Of a DNA stretch of 64,000 nt, positions 34,024 through 45,454 are shown one piece after another. Position 1 is the stretch's first letter, and each line of letters opens with the position of its first letter. Under the pieces are notes generated by a model. It did not search any database and was not told where the DNA came from. It saw only the letters and a program-made list of their open reading frames with translations. Source of the DNA: Tricholoma matsutake. Its lineage: Eukaryota > Basidiomycota > Agaricomycetes > Agaricales > Tricholomataceae. The translations under genes and the position numbers were made by a program. The stretch covers positions 744,001 to 808,000 of the forward strand of contig AP026540.1 in assembly GCA_026075535.2 (NCBI GenBank), written 5' to 3'.

Positions 34024-34249
34024 CAGCCAAAGAAAAGGTAGGAGGAGGGGGGACCACTTTTACAGCAGCAGAGATGGGAGATCCTTGCAGGAAGGAGTGA
34101 AATTTTTGCCCTGAAGATGCTGATGTAATATAGTGAAAAGTTCCCACAAACCCGAAATTCCCATCCACCCAAAAAGATCCCACGGGCTCGCAAAGCTCAC
34201 ACTACCTCCAAATATGGTAACCACATGACCATCCTCCCTTTATTATGGA

Positions 34250-34600
34250 TGTCAAATTATGCTACATTATGCCAAATGACACTACACTTTGATAGCATGA
34301 GAATTTTATTTCGGACGCATCAATATGTATGCACATGTATGAGCACATCAGTAACAACAATGTACAATATATGTAACATAGTATATAAACCCTAAATATA
34401 CACCTAGGGACTGCAGTTGTGTTCTCTTAGGTATTCCACCTATGTGTTTGGTGTGAAAGGCCTTTGTCAACAAACTCATCTATTAATAACCCCTCGCATC
34501 AAAACCATCAATTCCCCCATCACATGCATGGATCCCGCCCCCTTCTTGTAGGGAGAACCCGCATGGTCTTAGCTAGCAGATAGTGGGTGTTGCCCTAACA
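34250..34600 (+). repeat. D 3' LTR, right part
   Basis: It resumes TGTCAAATTATGC and ends CCTAACA. It keeps TATATAAA and AGTTGTGTTCT (34415-34425). Joined with 28774-28822 it gives a 400-bp LTR. Confidence 0.92.
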
Positions 34601-35042
34601 ACTTCACTTCCTGAGAAGTGTGGCACAGCCACCCACACTTGTATTATGGGCCCACAGTATTGTGAAATGTTCAAATTTGAAAACAAACCATTGGACAACT
34701 TACAGCACATAAACAGAATACAATCATGGTCATCTATATGCAATTAATAACTGGGGATGAGTTGTGGAAAGGCATACACAAATGAAACAACAAGAATTCA
34801 ATAGCAAACTAAGTCTTTCTTGATTCCTTATTTATCATGAACAAAATCCTGCAGCATCAATATCCAGCCGGCATACATACTGTGCAAATCCTTCAAACTT
34901 ATTGACTTTATTGGTGTTTGCATGCTGAGGGGTGGCAATACTTTGAGTTGACTGAATCCCCTGGAACTTTTCTCCCAATCAGCCTTGGGCAGGTATGTTA
35001 AACACAATGTGTATATCCTTCTGTGCTTTTGCTGGAAGTATC
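34601..35042. other. Unassigned spacer between elements D and A
   Basis: AT-rich sequence with no supported gene or repeat. It is one of the few stretches not assigned to an element. Confidence 0.4.
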
Positions 35043-35470
35043 TGTAAGGGGACTAGAGGGTGTCCCACGTGTTTCTCCTATTTTTTATGTTTGTCCTATA
35101 TTTTTTCTCGCCTCGTTTCCTTCTATTCTTCATTTTCTATGATTTTTCCCATATTTTATTACTAATTTCCCTTTCTATCACATTTGTGCATGTTGACAGT
35201 TTTATATTTAGAGATGGAGTACCCTTCCGACATCTACCCCTTGGTATTACGTCATGCGGCGGCCTTGATCAGCCTATCTCCGCCTTTTTCTATTTTTAGT
35301 TATTATTTGATTTTTGCAGTTTTCACATATACTGGGCACTGGCAAAGGGATCTTTAGAGTTTTCTCTTCGGATTTCCCTTTGCTAGGTGCGCCCCCAATC
35401 CCTGTATTATGTAGCATAATTTTAACTTCGGATTTCCCTTTGCTAGAGGCTTAGGTTGCCCTTATAGTAG
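35043..35470 (+). repeat. A 5' LTR (at least 428 bp)
   Basis: It matches 54072-54499 end to end over 428 bp. The exact right edge is uncertain because the other copy is interrupted there. The phrase CGGATTTCCCTTTGCTAG occurs twice inside it (about 35368 and 35429). A TTTTATATTTAGAG box near 35200 is a possible promoter. Confidence 0.8.
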
Positions 35471-35596
35471 AAAGCTCTCCCCTAAGGCCCGAAAATCGCG
35501 AACGCACTGCCCAAGATAGGCAGGTACGGACTGGACTATGCTTCCCAAAGCTCCACAGAGTCCCTACACACCGTTCCAGATAGTCTCGCCTTTATT

Positions 35597-36748
35597 ATGC
35601 CGCCATTTTCGCCAAACGCGCCCCCTAGCGCTATGGATGCATCAGAACGCCTCGACGCACTTGAAAGCGACGTTACCGGAATGTGCGCGCAAATTAATTT
35701 GCTTAAATCTACGATCGAAAACTTCGTCAGAACACTTCAGACCAGCTCCACGACTAATATTTCCCCCATTACGACTCCAAGCGCGCCCAACAACGACGCG
35801 TCGCCAAACATGCCCAAGGAGCGCGCCCAGATCAAACCGTCCCCCCCCGCCGAATTTAATGGTGCGCGTATGCAGGGACATGCATTCCTTAACTCCTGTG
35901 AGTTGTATATCAGTCTCCAGTCGCATCAATTCATCGATGAAGCTGCAAAAATTTATTGGGCCTTCACATACATGAAATCTGAGCATGCCTATCTCTACGT
36001 GGACCGTATTCTGCGACAAACCAAAGAACTCGGCTCCCTACCTTTCTCCACTTGGGGTGACTTTCGAGCAGAGCTTGTATGCCACTTTTGTCCCCTCAAT
36101 GAGCACCACCGAGCAGTGACACGACTTGAGTCATCCTCATACCACCAGGCACGTCGATCTGTGTACAATTATATCGATGAGTTTAAGGACTTGGTGGACA
36201 TGGCAGGGTATGGGGGTGGGCTACCAGTGGTGGTGAAGTTCCGACGAGGCCTCAACCGGGAGATTCAGGACCAGATTGCCCAGATGTTGGAAGGACGTCT
36301 GGCAGACAATGATATCTATGCTTGGTATGAAGCTGCTTCCCTCTGTGATGAGAACCGACTCACAAATGTGGCATTCAATGCTGCATTCCGGGCTCCTACT
36401 ACCACTCCTACATCCCACATCTTCAATTGAACCCTTCCCCAATGCAACCCTATTCCCATCTGTCAAACTCCTGCACTGGCTGTCAATGTTCCAGTACCAA
36501 TGGATGTCGATACAGCCCGTAGCCGTGCATGCAGGTTAAACCTCTGCTACTGCTGTGGGGAAACTGGACATATGGCTGGAGCATGCCCCCATCGTCAGGA
36601 TATCCTCATGCTCACCCCTGAGGGGCGAGATGAACTCCTCCAGGACCTGTTGGTGCTTGTAGATGTCAAGGAAGCAAAGGGTCAGGTCACAGAGGAGGTC
36701 AAATTAGAGGGTGTAGAGGAGCAGGATTTTTCTATTTGCAGCAAGTGA
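35597..36748 (+). pseudogene. gag: Element A Gag
   Basis: ATG 35597 (MPPFSPNAPPSAMDASERLD) opens a 277-residue frame with a short coiled coil (LDALESDVTGMCAQINLL) and a gag core (FNGARMQGHAFLNSCELYI, YKFTYMK-like AFTYMKSEHAYLYV). It stops at 36430. The following sequence, in another frame, supplies the knuckle CYCCGETGHMAGAC at about 36545-36590 and ends at 36748, overlapping the protease frame. Gag forms the particle; this copy is broken between core and knuckle. Confidence 0.87.
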
Positions 36749-39220
36749 ATCGTACGCCCTCGTTGCCTGTCCATAACCACTTTGAAGTTTTGTCAGTTGA
36801 ATCCCCGGAGAATGAATCTGATTTCATGACTATTCCCCTCTCTGAACCTTCAAAGTCGGGTGAAGACGTACCTGCCCCTCCTCTCTCTACCTCTACCTCA
36901 CACCCCAAAATTAAATCATCGGAGCGCAAACTACTGCGCAAGTATATTGTTGCATCCACTCCCTCTGCACACTCCTTGAACCTGGCGATCGAACTACAGA
37001 CTACCGACACTGGACAGATACTTGGTGTCTCTGCGCTCCTAGACTCTGGTGCTACTGGTCTCTTCATTGACGCTGACCTTGCATGACAACATCGCCTGAA
37101 TACTCGCTCGCTCTCGCGTCCAATACCTGTTTATAATGTGGATGGATCCCCAAATGAAGCTGGTGCCATCCGAGAGGTTGTGGACCTGGTCCTCCATTAC
37201 AAAGATCATAGTGAGCGTACACATTTTGCTGTCACTCAGTTAGGGAAGCAGAAGGTGATTTTGGGCAATCCGTGGCTTTGAGACCATAACCCAGATGTTA
37301 ACTGGCATACTGGGGAGGTCACCATGAGCCGATGTTCATCCAGCTGTCGCACCTGTTTCACGGAAGCCAGACAAGAGCGCCGCAGACAAAGGGCCTCGGT
37401 ATGATGCACTCAGAAGTGTCGTGCTGGACCCCTACCTCTGCCTGATGTGGAGTTGGAGGGGGTTCCTGATCTGATACCAGACTCAGATGATGATGAGGAG
37501 GAAGCAGAGGAAGTTGACGAAGGGGATCGGATTTTCTACACTGTGATTTGTCCATCGCATGAGGTGTGTGCTACATTGAACATATCCCAGTGCCTTGCCA
37601 AGGCCTTCCACAAAAACAATACTGCTAAATCCTCTACTGACTCCTTACTCCCTCATCTTCATGAGTTCGAGGACGTGTTCTCCAAGGAATCATTCGATTC
37701 TCTCCCTGCATGCAAGCCATGGGATCACGCCATCGAACTCATCCCCGGTGCAACCCCTTCCTCCTGCAAGGTCTATCCTCTTTCTCCTGAGGAACAGTGA
37801 CAGCTCGACCAATTCATCGACAAACACCTAACCTCTGGATGTATTCGACCATCCAAATTGCCCATGGCCTCTCCCTTTTTCTTTGTCAAGAAGAAGGATG
37901 GCTCACTTCGTCCAGTTCAAGACTATAGAAGGCTCAATGACATCATGGTCAAAAATTGCTACCTGCTACCTCTCATCTCCGAACTTGTGAACCAACTCCA
38001 TGGAGCACGATACTTCACCAAACTCGACATCCATTGGGGTTACAATAATGTGGGGATAAAGGAGGGAGATGAGTGGAAGGCAGCCTTTCATACCAACCGT
38101 GGTCTTTTTGAACCGCTCGTCATGTTCTTTGGCCTTACTAATAGTCCTGCCACCTTCCAGACCATGATGAACAACATCTTCCATGACCTCATCCTCGAGG
38201 GCGTTGTCTGTATCTACCTCGATGATATCCTCATCTTCACTCGCACAGTGGAAGAGCATCATCACATTATGCCCTCGTCTTGGACTGACTTCGACAGTAC
38301 AAACTCTACCTTTGCCAGGACAAGTGCGAGTTTGAGAAGACCAAGATCGAGTACCTCAGCCTGACTATCTCGGAGGGCCAGGTAGAGATGGATCCGGTCA
38401 AGGTGAATGGGGTCACGGCATGGCCGATGCCCACGAACCAGAAAGAGGTGCAGTCCTTTTTAGGCTTCATCAATTTCTACCGGTGTTTTGTCAAGGATTT
38501 CTCACATCACGCACAACCACTGTTTGACTTGACTGGCAAGGAGGCATGGCGGTGGGACAATGGACAGCAGGAGGCGTTCGAAAAGCTTAAAGAGATGGTC
38601 ACTTCTGCTCCCATCCTTACCTTTGCTGATGATTCACGCCCTTTTTGTGTAGAAGCCGACAGTTCTGACTTTGCGACGGGTGCCGTGTTGTCTCAGCAGT
38701 CTCCGGAGGACCAGAAGTGGCATCCTGTTGCATTCTACTCCAAAAGCCTTAGTGCTGTGGAACGAAACTATGAGATCCATGACAAGGAGATGTTGGCGAT
38801 AATGCGTGCACTTGAGGAGTGGCGACACTTCCTCGAGGGTGCCCTACACAAGGTGGAAATTTGGATGGATCACAAGAATCTTGAGTACTTTATGACGGCC
38901 AAGAAATTGAACTGTCGTCAAGCTCGTTGGTCCCTGTATCTATCCAGGTTCGACTTCTCCTTGCACCACTGTCCAGGTTGCAGCATGGGGAAGACCAATG
39001 CCCTCTCCTGACGTGCGGATCACGGGGATGGTGGTGATGACAATCAAGACATTGTGTTGTTGCAGCCAAACCTGTTTACGATCTGGGCATTGGAAGGTAT
39101 CGCACCCCAGGGTGAGGCGCGGGACATCCTATGTGACATCCATCGTGCGAACCATAGTGGTTTATACGAGGATGTTGTGGCCCAAGCTGTTAAGGAACTG
39201 AGGAAGGGATCTACCCTCTC
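36736..39220 (+). pseudogene. pol: Element A Pol, first part: protease, RT, RNase H
   Basis: Protease SALLDSGATGLFIDADLA ends at TGA 37084-37086. Further TGA codons lie at about 37280, 37400 and 37798. RT at 37858-38364 begins [20 protein letters not shown] and has catalytic [11 protein letters not shown] (38205-38240). A frame change near 38275 leads to RNase H (FCVEADSSDFATGAVLSQ; NYEIHDKEMLAIMRALEEW), ending at TGA 39009 where SRRADH is expected. Most stops fit CGA to TGA. Coding is cut at 39220 by element B. Confidence 0.9.
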
Positions 39221-39622
39221 TGTTAGGGCGACACCCACTATCTGCTAGCTAAGACTGTGCGGGTTCTCTCTACAAGAAGGGGGCAGGATCCATGCTCATG
39301 ATGGGGAAATTGATGGTTTTGATGCGAGGGGTTATTAATAGATGAGTTTGTTGAGATAGGCCTTTCACACCGAAAACGTAGGTGGAATACCTAAGAGAAC
39401 ACAACTGGGGTCCCCTAGGCATATATTTAGGGTTTATATACTATGTTACATATATTGTACATTGTTGTTACCGACGCACTCATACATGCACGTACATTTT
39501 GATGCGTGCGAAATAAAATTCTCACGCTATCAAAATGTAGCATCATTTGGCGTCATGTAGTGTAATTCGACATAATAAAATAAAAATGAAAGTTTATTAG
39601 GTAATGGGGTGGTTTCCTAACA
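39221..39622 (-). repeat. B 3' LTR, 402 bp
   Basis: Plus strand TGTTAGGGCG to GTTTCCTAACA. On the minus strand TATATAAA (39440-39433) precedes AGTTGTGTTCT (39406-39396) by 34 nt. A purine tract GGCATAAAAGGGGGGTAA (minus strand) abuts its inner edge. Confidence 0.95.
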
Positions 39623-39633
39623 TTACCCCCCTT

Positions 39634-40152
39634 TTATGCCTCGACTTCCAGGTGAGAAAATATTATGTTTGTCCCCTCTGTGAAATTTTGGTAAGGCCAG
39701 AATTTCATCCCCTCATACCCCATTCTCGCAATGCGACGTGGAGCATTCGGATTATGTTTAAAGAATTGGGCGATCATGTTACGCGCTCGCTTACAATTCT
39801 CTTCGGGTTCCCACGAATTATTTTTGTCAGTATAGTTTTTCCACTTTATTAAGAACTCCAATTTGTTCTGTCGAAGATGTGAGTCTGGAATTTCTTCAAC
39901 TATGTATTCTGGAGCACCTTCTACTATTATCGGAGGTTGCGGAGTAGTTTGTTGGCCAGGAATAGTGGGCAGACGGTAAGGGCATAGGCGGGATACGTTA
40001 ATCTCAGGATCAATCTTAAATGATTGGGGTAATTTTAGCACTACCGCATTAGGCGAGATCACTTTAGAGATTGCATATGGGCCAACTTGTTTCTCTGTAA
40101 GTTTCTTTGAAGCTCGTGGAATATTCAGGTCCTTGGTACTTAGCCATACCAA
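39634..40152 (-). pseudogene. pol: Element B Pol C-terminus with chromodomain
   Basis: This is the end of B's pol after the C insertion. It starts in the GPY-like integrase tail (VWLSTKDLNIPRASKKLTEK, KQVGPYAISKVISPNAVVLK) and ends in a chromodomain: YIVEEIPDSHLRQNKLEFLI and KWKNYTDKNNSWEPEENCKR, with the aromatic residues kept. The upstream integrase lies beyond C, ending at 47371. The chromodomain probably binds methylated histone H3 and guides insertion. The reading frame of this part is intact. Confidence 0.92.
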
Positions 40153-40180
40153 GTCACCAACTTTGTACTCTGGAGCGCGT

Positions 40181-40417
40181 TGGAGTCGTGCGGTCTCTTA
40201 GGGTCTCGTCTACTACTAGACAAGACAGTTTGGACAGGGCTCGCGTCTACTACTAGACGTGAGTCGGAACAGACGCGGACAAGCAAAGATAAAGATGATC
40301 CCCTGTCTACCACATGCGCGTGTCTATCTACGAGGTCACGTGACCACTAAGGGGAATGCCGGACTCTGGCACACTCTGCTACTGGACTCTGCTATGGGCA
40401 CTACTGCCACAGCTACA
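40181..40417 (-). repeat. C 3' LTR, 237 bp
   Basis: It contains two short palindromes built on GTCTACTACTAGAC (about 40209 and 40236). The purine tract GTAGGGGGGTACA (minus strand) abuts it at 40418. Confidence 0.93.
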
Positions 40418-41015
40418 TGTACCCCCCTACACAATAGCAATGCCCTCGTTGCGATCTCACTCAGGGAAGGAAGAGAGAATTATGTATGTACAAGGCACCA
40501 ATGCCTTACCCTCACCTTGGCCCATGTACCCCCAGAAGGCATGTCCATGACAATCGCTCCCCCTAAAGGCCCAACGTAGAAATGGTGTTTAGGGCCACAG
40601 GTACCTTCTGGGACCTTGTCCATCATCGTAGTTGGCTCTTGGACTGGTCAGGGTTACTGGGTGTGCATCTTGTGAAGGCCGTAAATGAGCAGCCGGCGGG
40701 AAGTCGATGTCGGGTGGTATTGGGATAGCAAGTCATTCTTGAACTAGCTCTGGGTTGATGAAACTGAGTAACTCCCCCAGTTTGATATCGTCGTATTCAG
40801 GGTCCGGTTGTAGTTGTTTTGATGTTAGGATGAAAGGGCTGAGGAACACCATGACAATGAAGAATAGGGTATATCCAGAAAACCATCTGTTATTCAAGGC
40901 TCTTGCATTCATTAGACTGAGTGTGGGTTGGGCGAGGTGTTGAAGCGATCTAGGGCCTCTAATATATAGGCTTAAAGTGATTGGTGTTAGTCAGCAGCCA
41001 GGGCCATTGCTGAAC
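40418..41015 (-). other. Element C 3' untranslated region
   Basis: It lies between the pol stop and the purine tract. No domain was recognised. Confidence 0.5.
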
Positions 41016-42602
41016 TCAGCTCAGGATTGATGGTTTCTGCTCTGCTCCGTGCTCTATATCCTCCCAATCTGTATTGCTATCATTGTCGATCACCTGTCTT
41101 CCTTCTACCCCTTGCACAATGTCTTCTTTGGCTTCCTGCTTACTCCGCAGCTCTTCAATCTCTGCTTGTGCTTCGTGTAGCGCTGTGCTGCTATGTGGAA
41201 TGAACCTTCGTAGTTGCCTGGAGGAGAACCTGTTGCTAATAGGTAATCCTTCAAGAGTCTCCAACTTGTAAGAATTGTGGTCCCTGCTTGTTACTCGGCG
41301 TGGTGCTGACCACCTAGGCTCCATCTTCCTTTCTACCTTAAATGTGAAGTCCAGGTCACTCCTGTATACCTGTATGAGTTGTCCTGCTTTGAATATGACC
41401 TCTCTTGGAGCTTGAGCTAATAGTCTCCTGTCGAATGCCAGCTTCCATTTATGGGCATGAGATAGTATGTGCTCGTACCCATCTAATCGCTGCTGTTCCA
41501 TGTATGCCATCTGGACCCCCACTTCACCAGTTGACACTTCCTGTTCTGCTCGGTCCACTGGAGTGTGCTTTGTGTTGATCACGATGCCTAGAAGAAGTTC
41601 ATTTGGTGAGAATTTGAGATTTGGCAGTATGCAATTATTAAGGGATTCAATGGCTTCCTCAAGGTGGTCAGGCCATGAAGCTGGTAGGTCCTTTGCATTG
41701 CATTCGTCTTCCCCTAGATTGGGTGAGCATAGCCTCTTCAATCTCCCCAACAATTTTGCATTCATCCCTTCTATGAGGCCATTGATCCAGGGGGAATATC
41801 CTGGGATGATCTGCAACTCAACCTTACGTGTGGCGCATGCTTCACAAACAGCATTGTTGTCAAACTCCAGTCCTCCATCAACCATGAGGGCTTCAGGTGC
41901 TGTGAACGTGGTACAAATGTTGTTGAATGTTCTGCATGTGGTTGCAGCTGTTGCAGCCATCTTGAGTTTATCTGCCCAAACATGTTGCAAGTAGAAATCT
42001 GCATATAATGCAATTTTCGTGAAACCCCCTTTTCCTTTCAGCATTGACAGTGTGTCTCCCACAAGCAGTTCAAATGGGTGTCGCCGCGTTATGGGCTCTA
42101 GTAGTGAATGTAAGTGTTTTGGGCCATGTCCTTTGCACTTACCACAATCCATGATCGCCTTGGTGATGGATTGGTCTAGATGTGGGCTGGCTATCTTGTC
42201 CATTAGTGCAATCTTCACATTATCTCGGTGGAAATGTCCTTGGCTCTGGTGTACCTCCCATGCTAGTGTGACTGCCTCCGATTGTGGTACACATTCTACT
42301 CGTGGTTTCGCCTGTGTAGATTTGGTGTCACCAATCCTCCAAAGCCTACCATCTTGGATTATGTACCCTTCTGCCCGGTGCTTAGCTTTCTTCCATTCCT
42401 TAATACTCCTCCCATGATCTAGTTCAGCCAGTGCCTCTATAACATTTAGGAATACTTTTTCATTAGCGAACCGGGTTTTGAGAGCATCATAAATGAGTGG
42501 TGACTCAATTTGGAATATGTCGTTCTGAATGCCCATTTGTGCTTCCCAATCTTCACTTACTGTCCATGTGTGACCATCGTTTTCTTCCTTGGGTAGGTTC
42601 AC
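41016..42602 (-). pseudogene. pol: Element C integrase
   Basis: A 528-residue open frame. The zinc finger is HQSQGHFHRDNVKIAL with MDCGKCKGHG. The catalytic core has D in LLVGDTLSMLKGKGG, D in ALMVDGGLEFDNN and E in WINGLIEGMNAKLLGRL, spaced as in DDE integrases. A C-terminal domain (VYRSDLDFTFKVERKMEPRW, YKLETLEGLPISNRF) follows. It is separated from RNase H by a TGA at 42654-42656, where HQIVDV should run on into a CGA-arginine context (HRPGRLNPVADGIS). Integrase inserts the cDNA. This domain itself looks undamaged. Confidence 0.9.
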
Positions 42603-42653
42603 ATATTTCCTGCTGATACCATCTGCTACGGGGTTTAGGCGGCCAGGTCGGTG

Positions 42654-44306
42654 TCATACGTCCACAATTTGGTGGGCTAACACGCCGTCCCTCCAATGAG
42701 CATGGGTGGAGTTGAGTTTGTCATTTAGCAGGTGGTCTCTTAGTGCCTGACAGTCTGTTTCTAGTTCCACTGGGTAGCCCCATATAACGTTGGAGAATTT
42801 GTCTAAAGAGAACTTCAGTGCAGCAAATTCTAGTAAGTATGGTTTGTACTTCTCTTCTGTCTCAGATGTTCGTTTACTGCCAAATGTGACTGGATGTATA
42901 TGTGTGGTGTCCTTTCCGTTTGGCGAGACCATAGTATGTCTTTGGGACAGCATGCCTGCAAAACCATATTTGCAACCATCCGTGGTAACAATGAAGGGTG
43001 TTCCATTGAATTTTGGTCCTTTCAAAACTGGTTCATTGGTTAAGGCAATTTTCAGTCCCAGGAAGGCTTTTTCATGTTCTTCCTTCCATAGGCCTGCCAG
43101 CAAGTGCCCTTTCATGGTGCGTCGATATGCTGCTTTACCCTTTCCCTTTGGAAGGTTGAGGCCTCTGGCTAGGTTGGTGAGGGGTTGGGCCAAGGCTGCA
43201 TAGCCTTTGATTAGCAATCTAAAATAACCTGTGAGTCCTGTAAATGCCGCTAGATTCTGTAGATCCATGGGCCGTTTCCAGTCCACGATGGCTGTTAGTT
43301 TTGTCAAGTCTGGTTTTATACCCGTTGGTCCCACTCTTGCTCCCGCAAAGGTGGCTTCAGTCATGAAGAATTTTGATTTGGCTGCTGATAGGGAGAGCCA
43401 TTTTTCTCTTACCCTGGTTAGCAATGTTTGAATGTTGGCCAATGTTTCTTCAAAATCATCTCTGGCCATTCCACCATTGTCTACGAACAGTTCAAAAAGT
43501 ATACCTATGAGGTCGCCAAGTGCTTGAGCTGTCATTTCTCCAAAGGTAGAGGGCGCACCTGTTAATCCAAAGGGCATGCACTTGTAACAGAAGTACCCCC
43601 TTCCTTCCACATAGAAGCATACATATGGTTGGTCCTCTGGGCTGATTTCACAAGCATAGAATCCTGCTGCAAAGTCGAATGTATTTACCCATCGGTGGCC
43701 GCTCAGGCGCTGTTGCTTGGCCCGTATGTCTCCTTGGGGCATAGGTGGTACCTGTGTTACTTTGTTCAGTTCGGCAAAGTCCTGGCACACTCACCACTTA
43801 GTTTGTGTTTCTTCTGGTACCGTGTCTGGCCATTCAGAATTTCTCAGTGGGAGGTTTTTGAATGCTGAAGGTATTCCGGTGGTGATGCATTCATCATTGA
43901 CCCAGTGTTGCAGTTCTTCTAAGTTTAGACCTATGCCTTCATGTGCTTTCTTTGCCAAGGTAGTTGCACCACAACACTTGACCACACTGTGGCTGATTGG
44001 GGCAATTATACCTGCCTCTAGCATTTTGTTGAGCACACCATTGAAGTATTCCTTTTGAGGGCCACTGAGAGGACGTTGATTTACCTTCTTTTTAAATGTT
44101 GTGCCGTTGGGTATGTGTAGTTTGTGTGTGGCCCCTGCTACTACCGTTACCTCGCTCATGGATAGTGCAAAGCAGTCAGCGAACTCGCAGAGTAGGTTAT
44201 CGATGCTTATGCGTTGTTTTTCAGTTAAATCATCACCTATAGTTAGTTCTGAGAGCACTGTGTTCACACGCTCAACTTTAAATGGATCTGATGACTGGGT
44301 GAACAC
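42654..44306 (-). pseudogene. pol: Element C reverse transcriptase and RNase H
   Basis: The RT N-terminus is at 44306-43791 (LHIPNGTTFKKKVNQRPLSG, QKEYFNGVLNKMLEAGIIAP), then TGA at 43791-43793, then the body (CQDFAELNKVTQVPPMPQGD, WVNTFDFAAGFYACEI, YKCMPFGLTGAPSTFGEM). The catalytic box reads ELFVDNGGMA: the second aspartate is asparagine (codon AAT, 43476-43478). GACGAT to GACAAT is a CpG-to-CpA change, so the parental enzyme had FVDD. RNase H follows (IVTTDGCKYGFAGMLSQ; VELETDCQALRDHLLNDK). The enzyme is dead by the active-site change as well as by the stops. Confidence 0.9.
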
Positions 44307-44807
44307 CGCTTTGTCTCGGTCCCCGGAAAGTATTCTTTGCTCTGTGCCGGTATTGATGTCATGTTCTTCTGAGCTGATGTTCCATATGTTGCCTTCACTT
44401 GGTTTGGGGTCTGGGCTGTTGGGTATATTATTAGTAAGAGGTATTTCGGTGGAGGATGAAAGCTGGGCAGTTAGTCATTTATCTTTCTGTAGTGATTTCC
44501 CTAATCTCTTGCGCTTTGCTGATGCACATTCTGCCCAAGACCTCCTTTTGTGCGAGCCATTGGCTACTTGCCACTGGGCACGTTCCACTTTTGTACGTCT
44601 CTTGTTTCCATCCTGCATGAGTGGGTGTTGAGTTTGTGGTGTTGCAAGATTCTGGTGCATGTGCCTGTCCTGTGCCTCTGGATGCTCGGTTCTGGTTTCT
44701 TGATGACTCTCGTGTTCTCAGGGGGGATGCGCAGAGATCCCCCTTGGAGTTATGCCCTGTGTATTACCAGAATTACCGTTCACTGGAAACAGTGACTGGG
44801 TTCTTCC

Positions 44808-45437
44808 TTACGACTTGTGCTGGTTCTGTAGCATGACCCAGTTGCCATCCTTGGGGATCCTTATGATGTCCAGGTCATAATCGTGCACCACTTTGAACTT
44901 CTTCAGGAGGGGTTTCCCAAACAGCACTGACCAAGCCCCATTGCTATCGAAGACTTCAAAGGTACCTCGATGCAAGACGTCTGCTGCTGTGACACTTCCT
45001 GTCCATGTTCCAGCAGATGGTACCAGCCTGCCATCTGCCATATGCATGATACGATTTGACTTCCCCAGCATTTCAAGGCGGTGCTTGACAGTTCGGAATG
45101 TCCGGAGATCAACGGCGTTCACCATTGCTCCATCGTCAAATGTGCTATTTAGCCTCATGATTTCTCCTTGTGGTCCATGTAATTTGACCATGTATTGGAA
45201 CAGTGTGGTTCTTGTTTCGTTGTCATTGCTCTCCATGCAATACAGATCAATGATATGAGATTCTGCTTGGGCGGTGTACATGGTAGTGTCTGGTTTACTA
45301 TTCGCATCTGTAAGTAAGAGTTTGTCTTCCTTCTCTATGGTAAACCTTGCACTCAATGGCATTTCATTGTCCTTGGATGACGCCTTCTCACACCCAAGGA
45401 CTGTTCCTCCACTATCATGCTTGTTTCCTTGGGTCAT
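44808..45437 (-). pseudogene. pol: Element C aspartic protease region
   Basis: The frame holds a retropepsin-like segment: LNSTFDDGAMVNAVDL with the catalytic D in DDGA, then SAGTWTGSVTAAD and WSVLFGKPLLKKFKVVHDYD. The usual D(S/T)GA appears as DDGA, which is typical of this lineage. It would process Gag-Pol. A lysine-rich linker (44475-44660) with stops follows on the way to RT. Confidence 0.8.
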
Positions 45438-45454
45438 CAGCGGGACCTCTTGTT

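Larger units (their letters stand above)
28823..34249 (-). mobile_element. Complete Helitron, 5,427 bp, inserted in the D 3' LTR
   Basis: Both ends are fixed by the LTR it interrupts: ...TTTCATTA | TGTCAAATTA. The element sits between A and T with no target duplication, as Helitrons do. On the coding (minus) strand it begins TCCATAATAAAGGGAGG (5'-TC, at 34249) and ends ...CCTAAACTTG (28823). The terminal CTTG differs from the canonical CTRR. A short hairpin (TGCC/GGCA with 3-nt loop, 28837-28847) lies 14 nt inside the 3' end. It encodes a broken RepHel protein. Confidence 0.93.
22215..34600 (+). mobile_element. Ty3/gypsy chromovirus 'D', carrying a MITE and a Helitron
   Basis: A plus-strand element of the same family as B: 400-bp 5' LTR, gag, pol, purine tract AAAAGGGGGGTAA, and a 3' LTR split by a Helitron. 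Removing the MITE with its 8-bp duplication and the Helitron leaves about 6.23 kb, close to the 6.22 kb of B once C is removed. Flanks ACAAC (left) and ACTTC (right) are not a clean target duplication. Many stops mark it as older than B; three of its TGA codons are CGA in B. Confidence 0.92.

Noticed and set aside
22210..34605. 5-bp target duplication around element D
   Set aside because: The flanks are ACAAC and ACTTC. ACAAC appears on the right only if it overlaps the LTR end, so I do not count it.
35470..35575. A longer LTR for element A ending at CCCTACACA
   Set aside because: Only the left copy covers this stretch, because the right LTR is interrupted at 54496. The border cannot be settled here.
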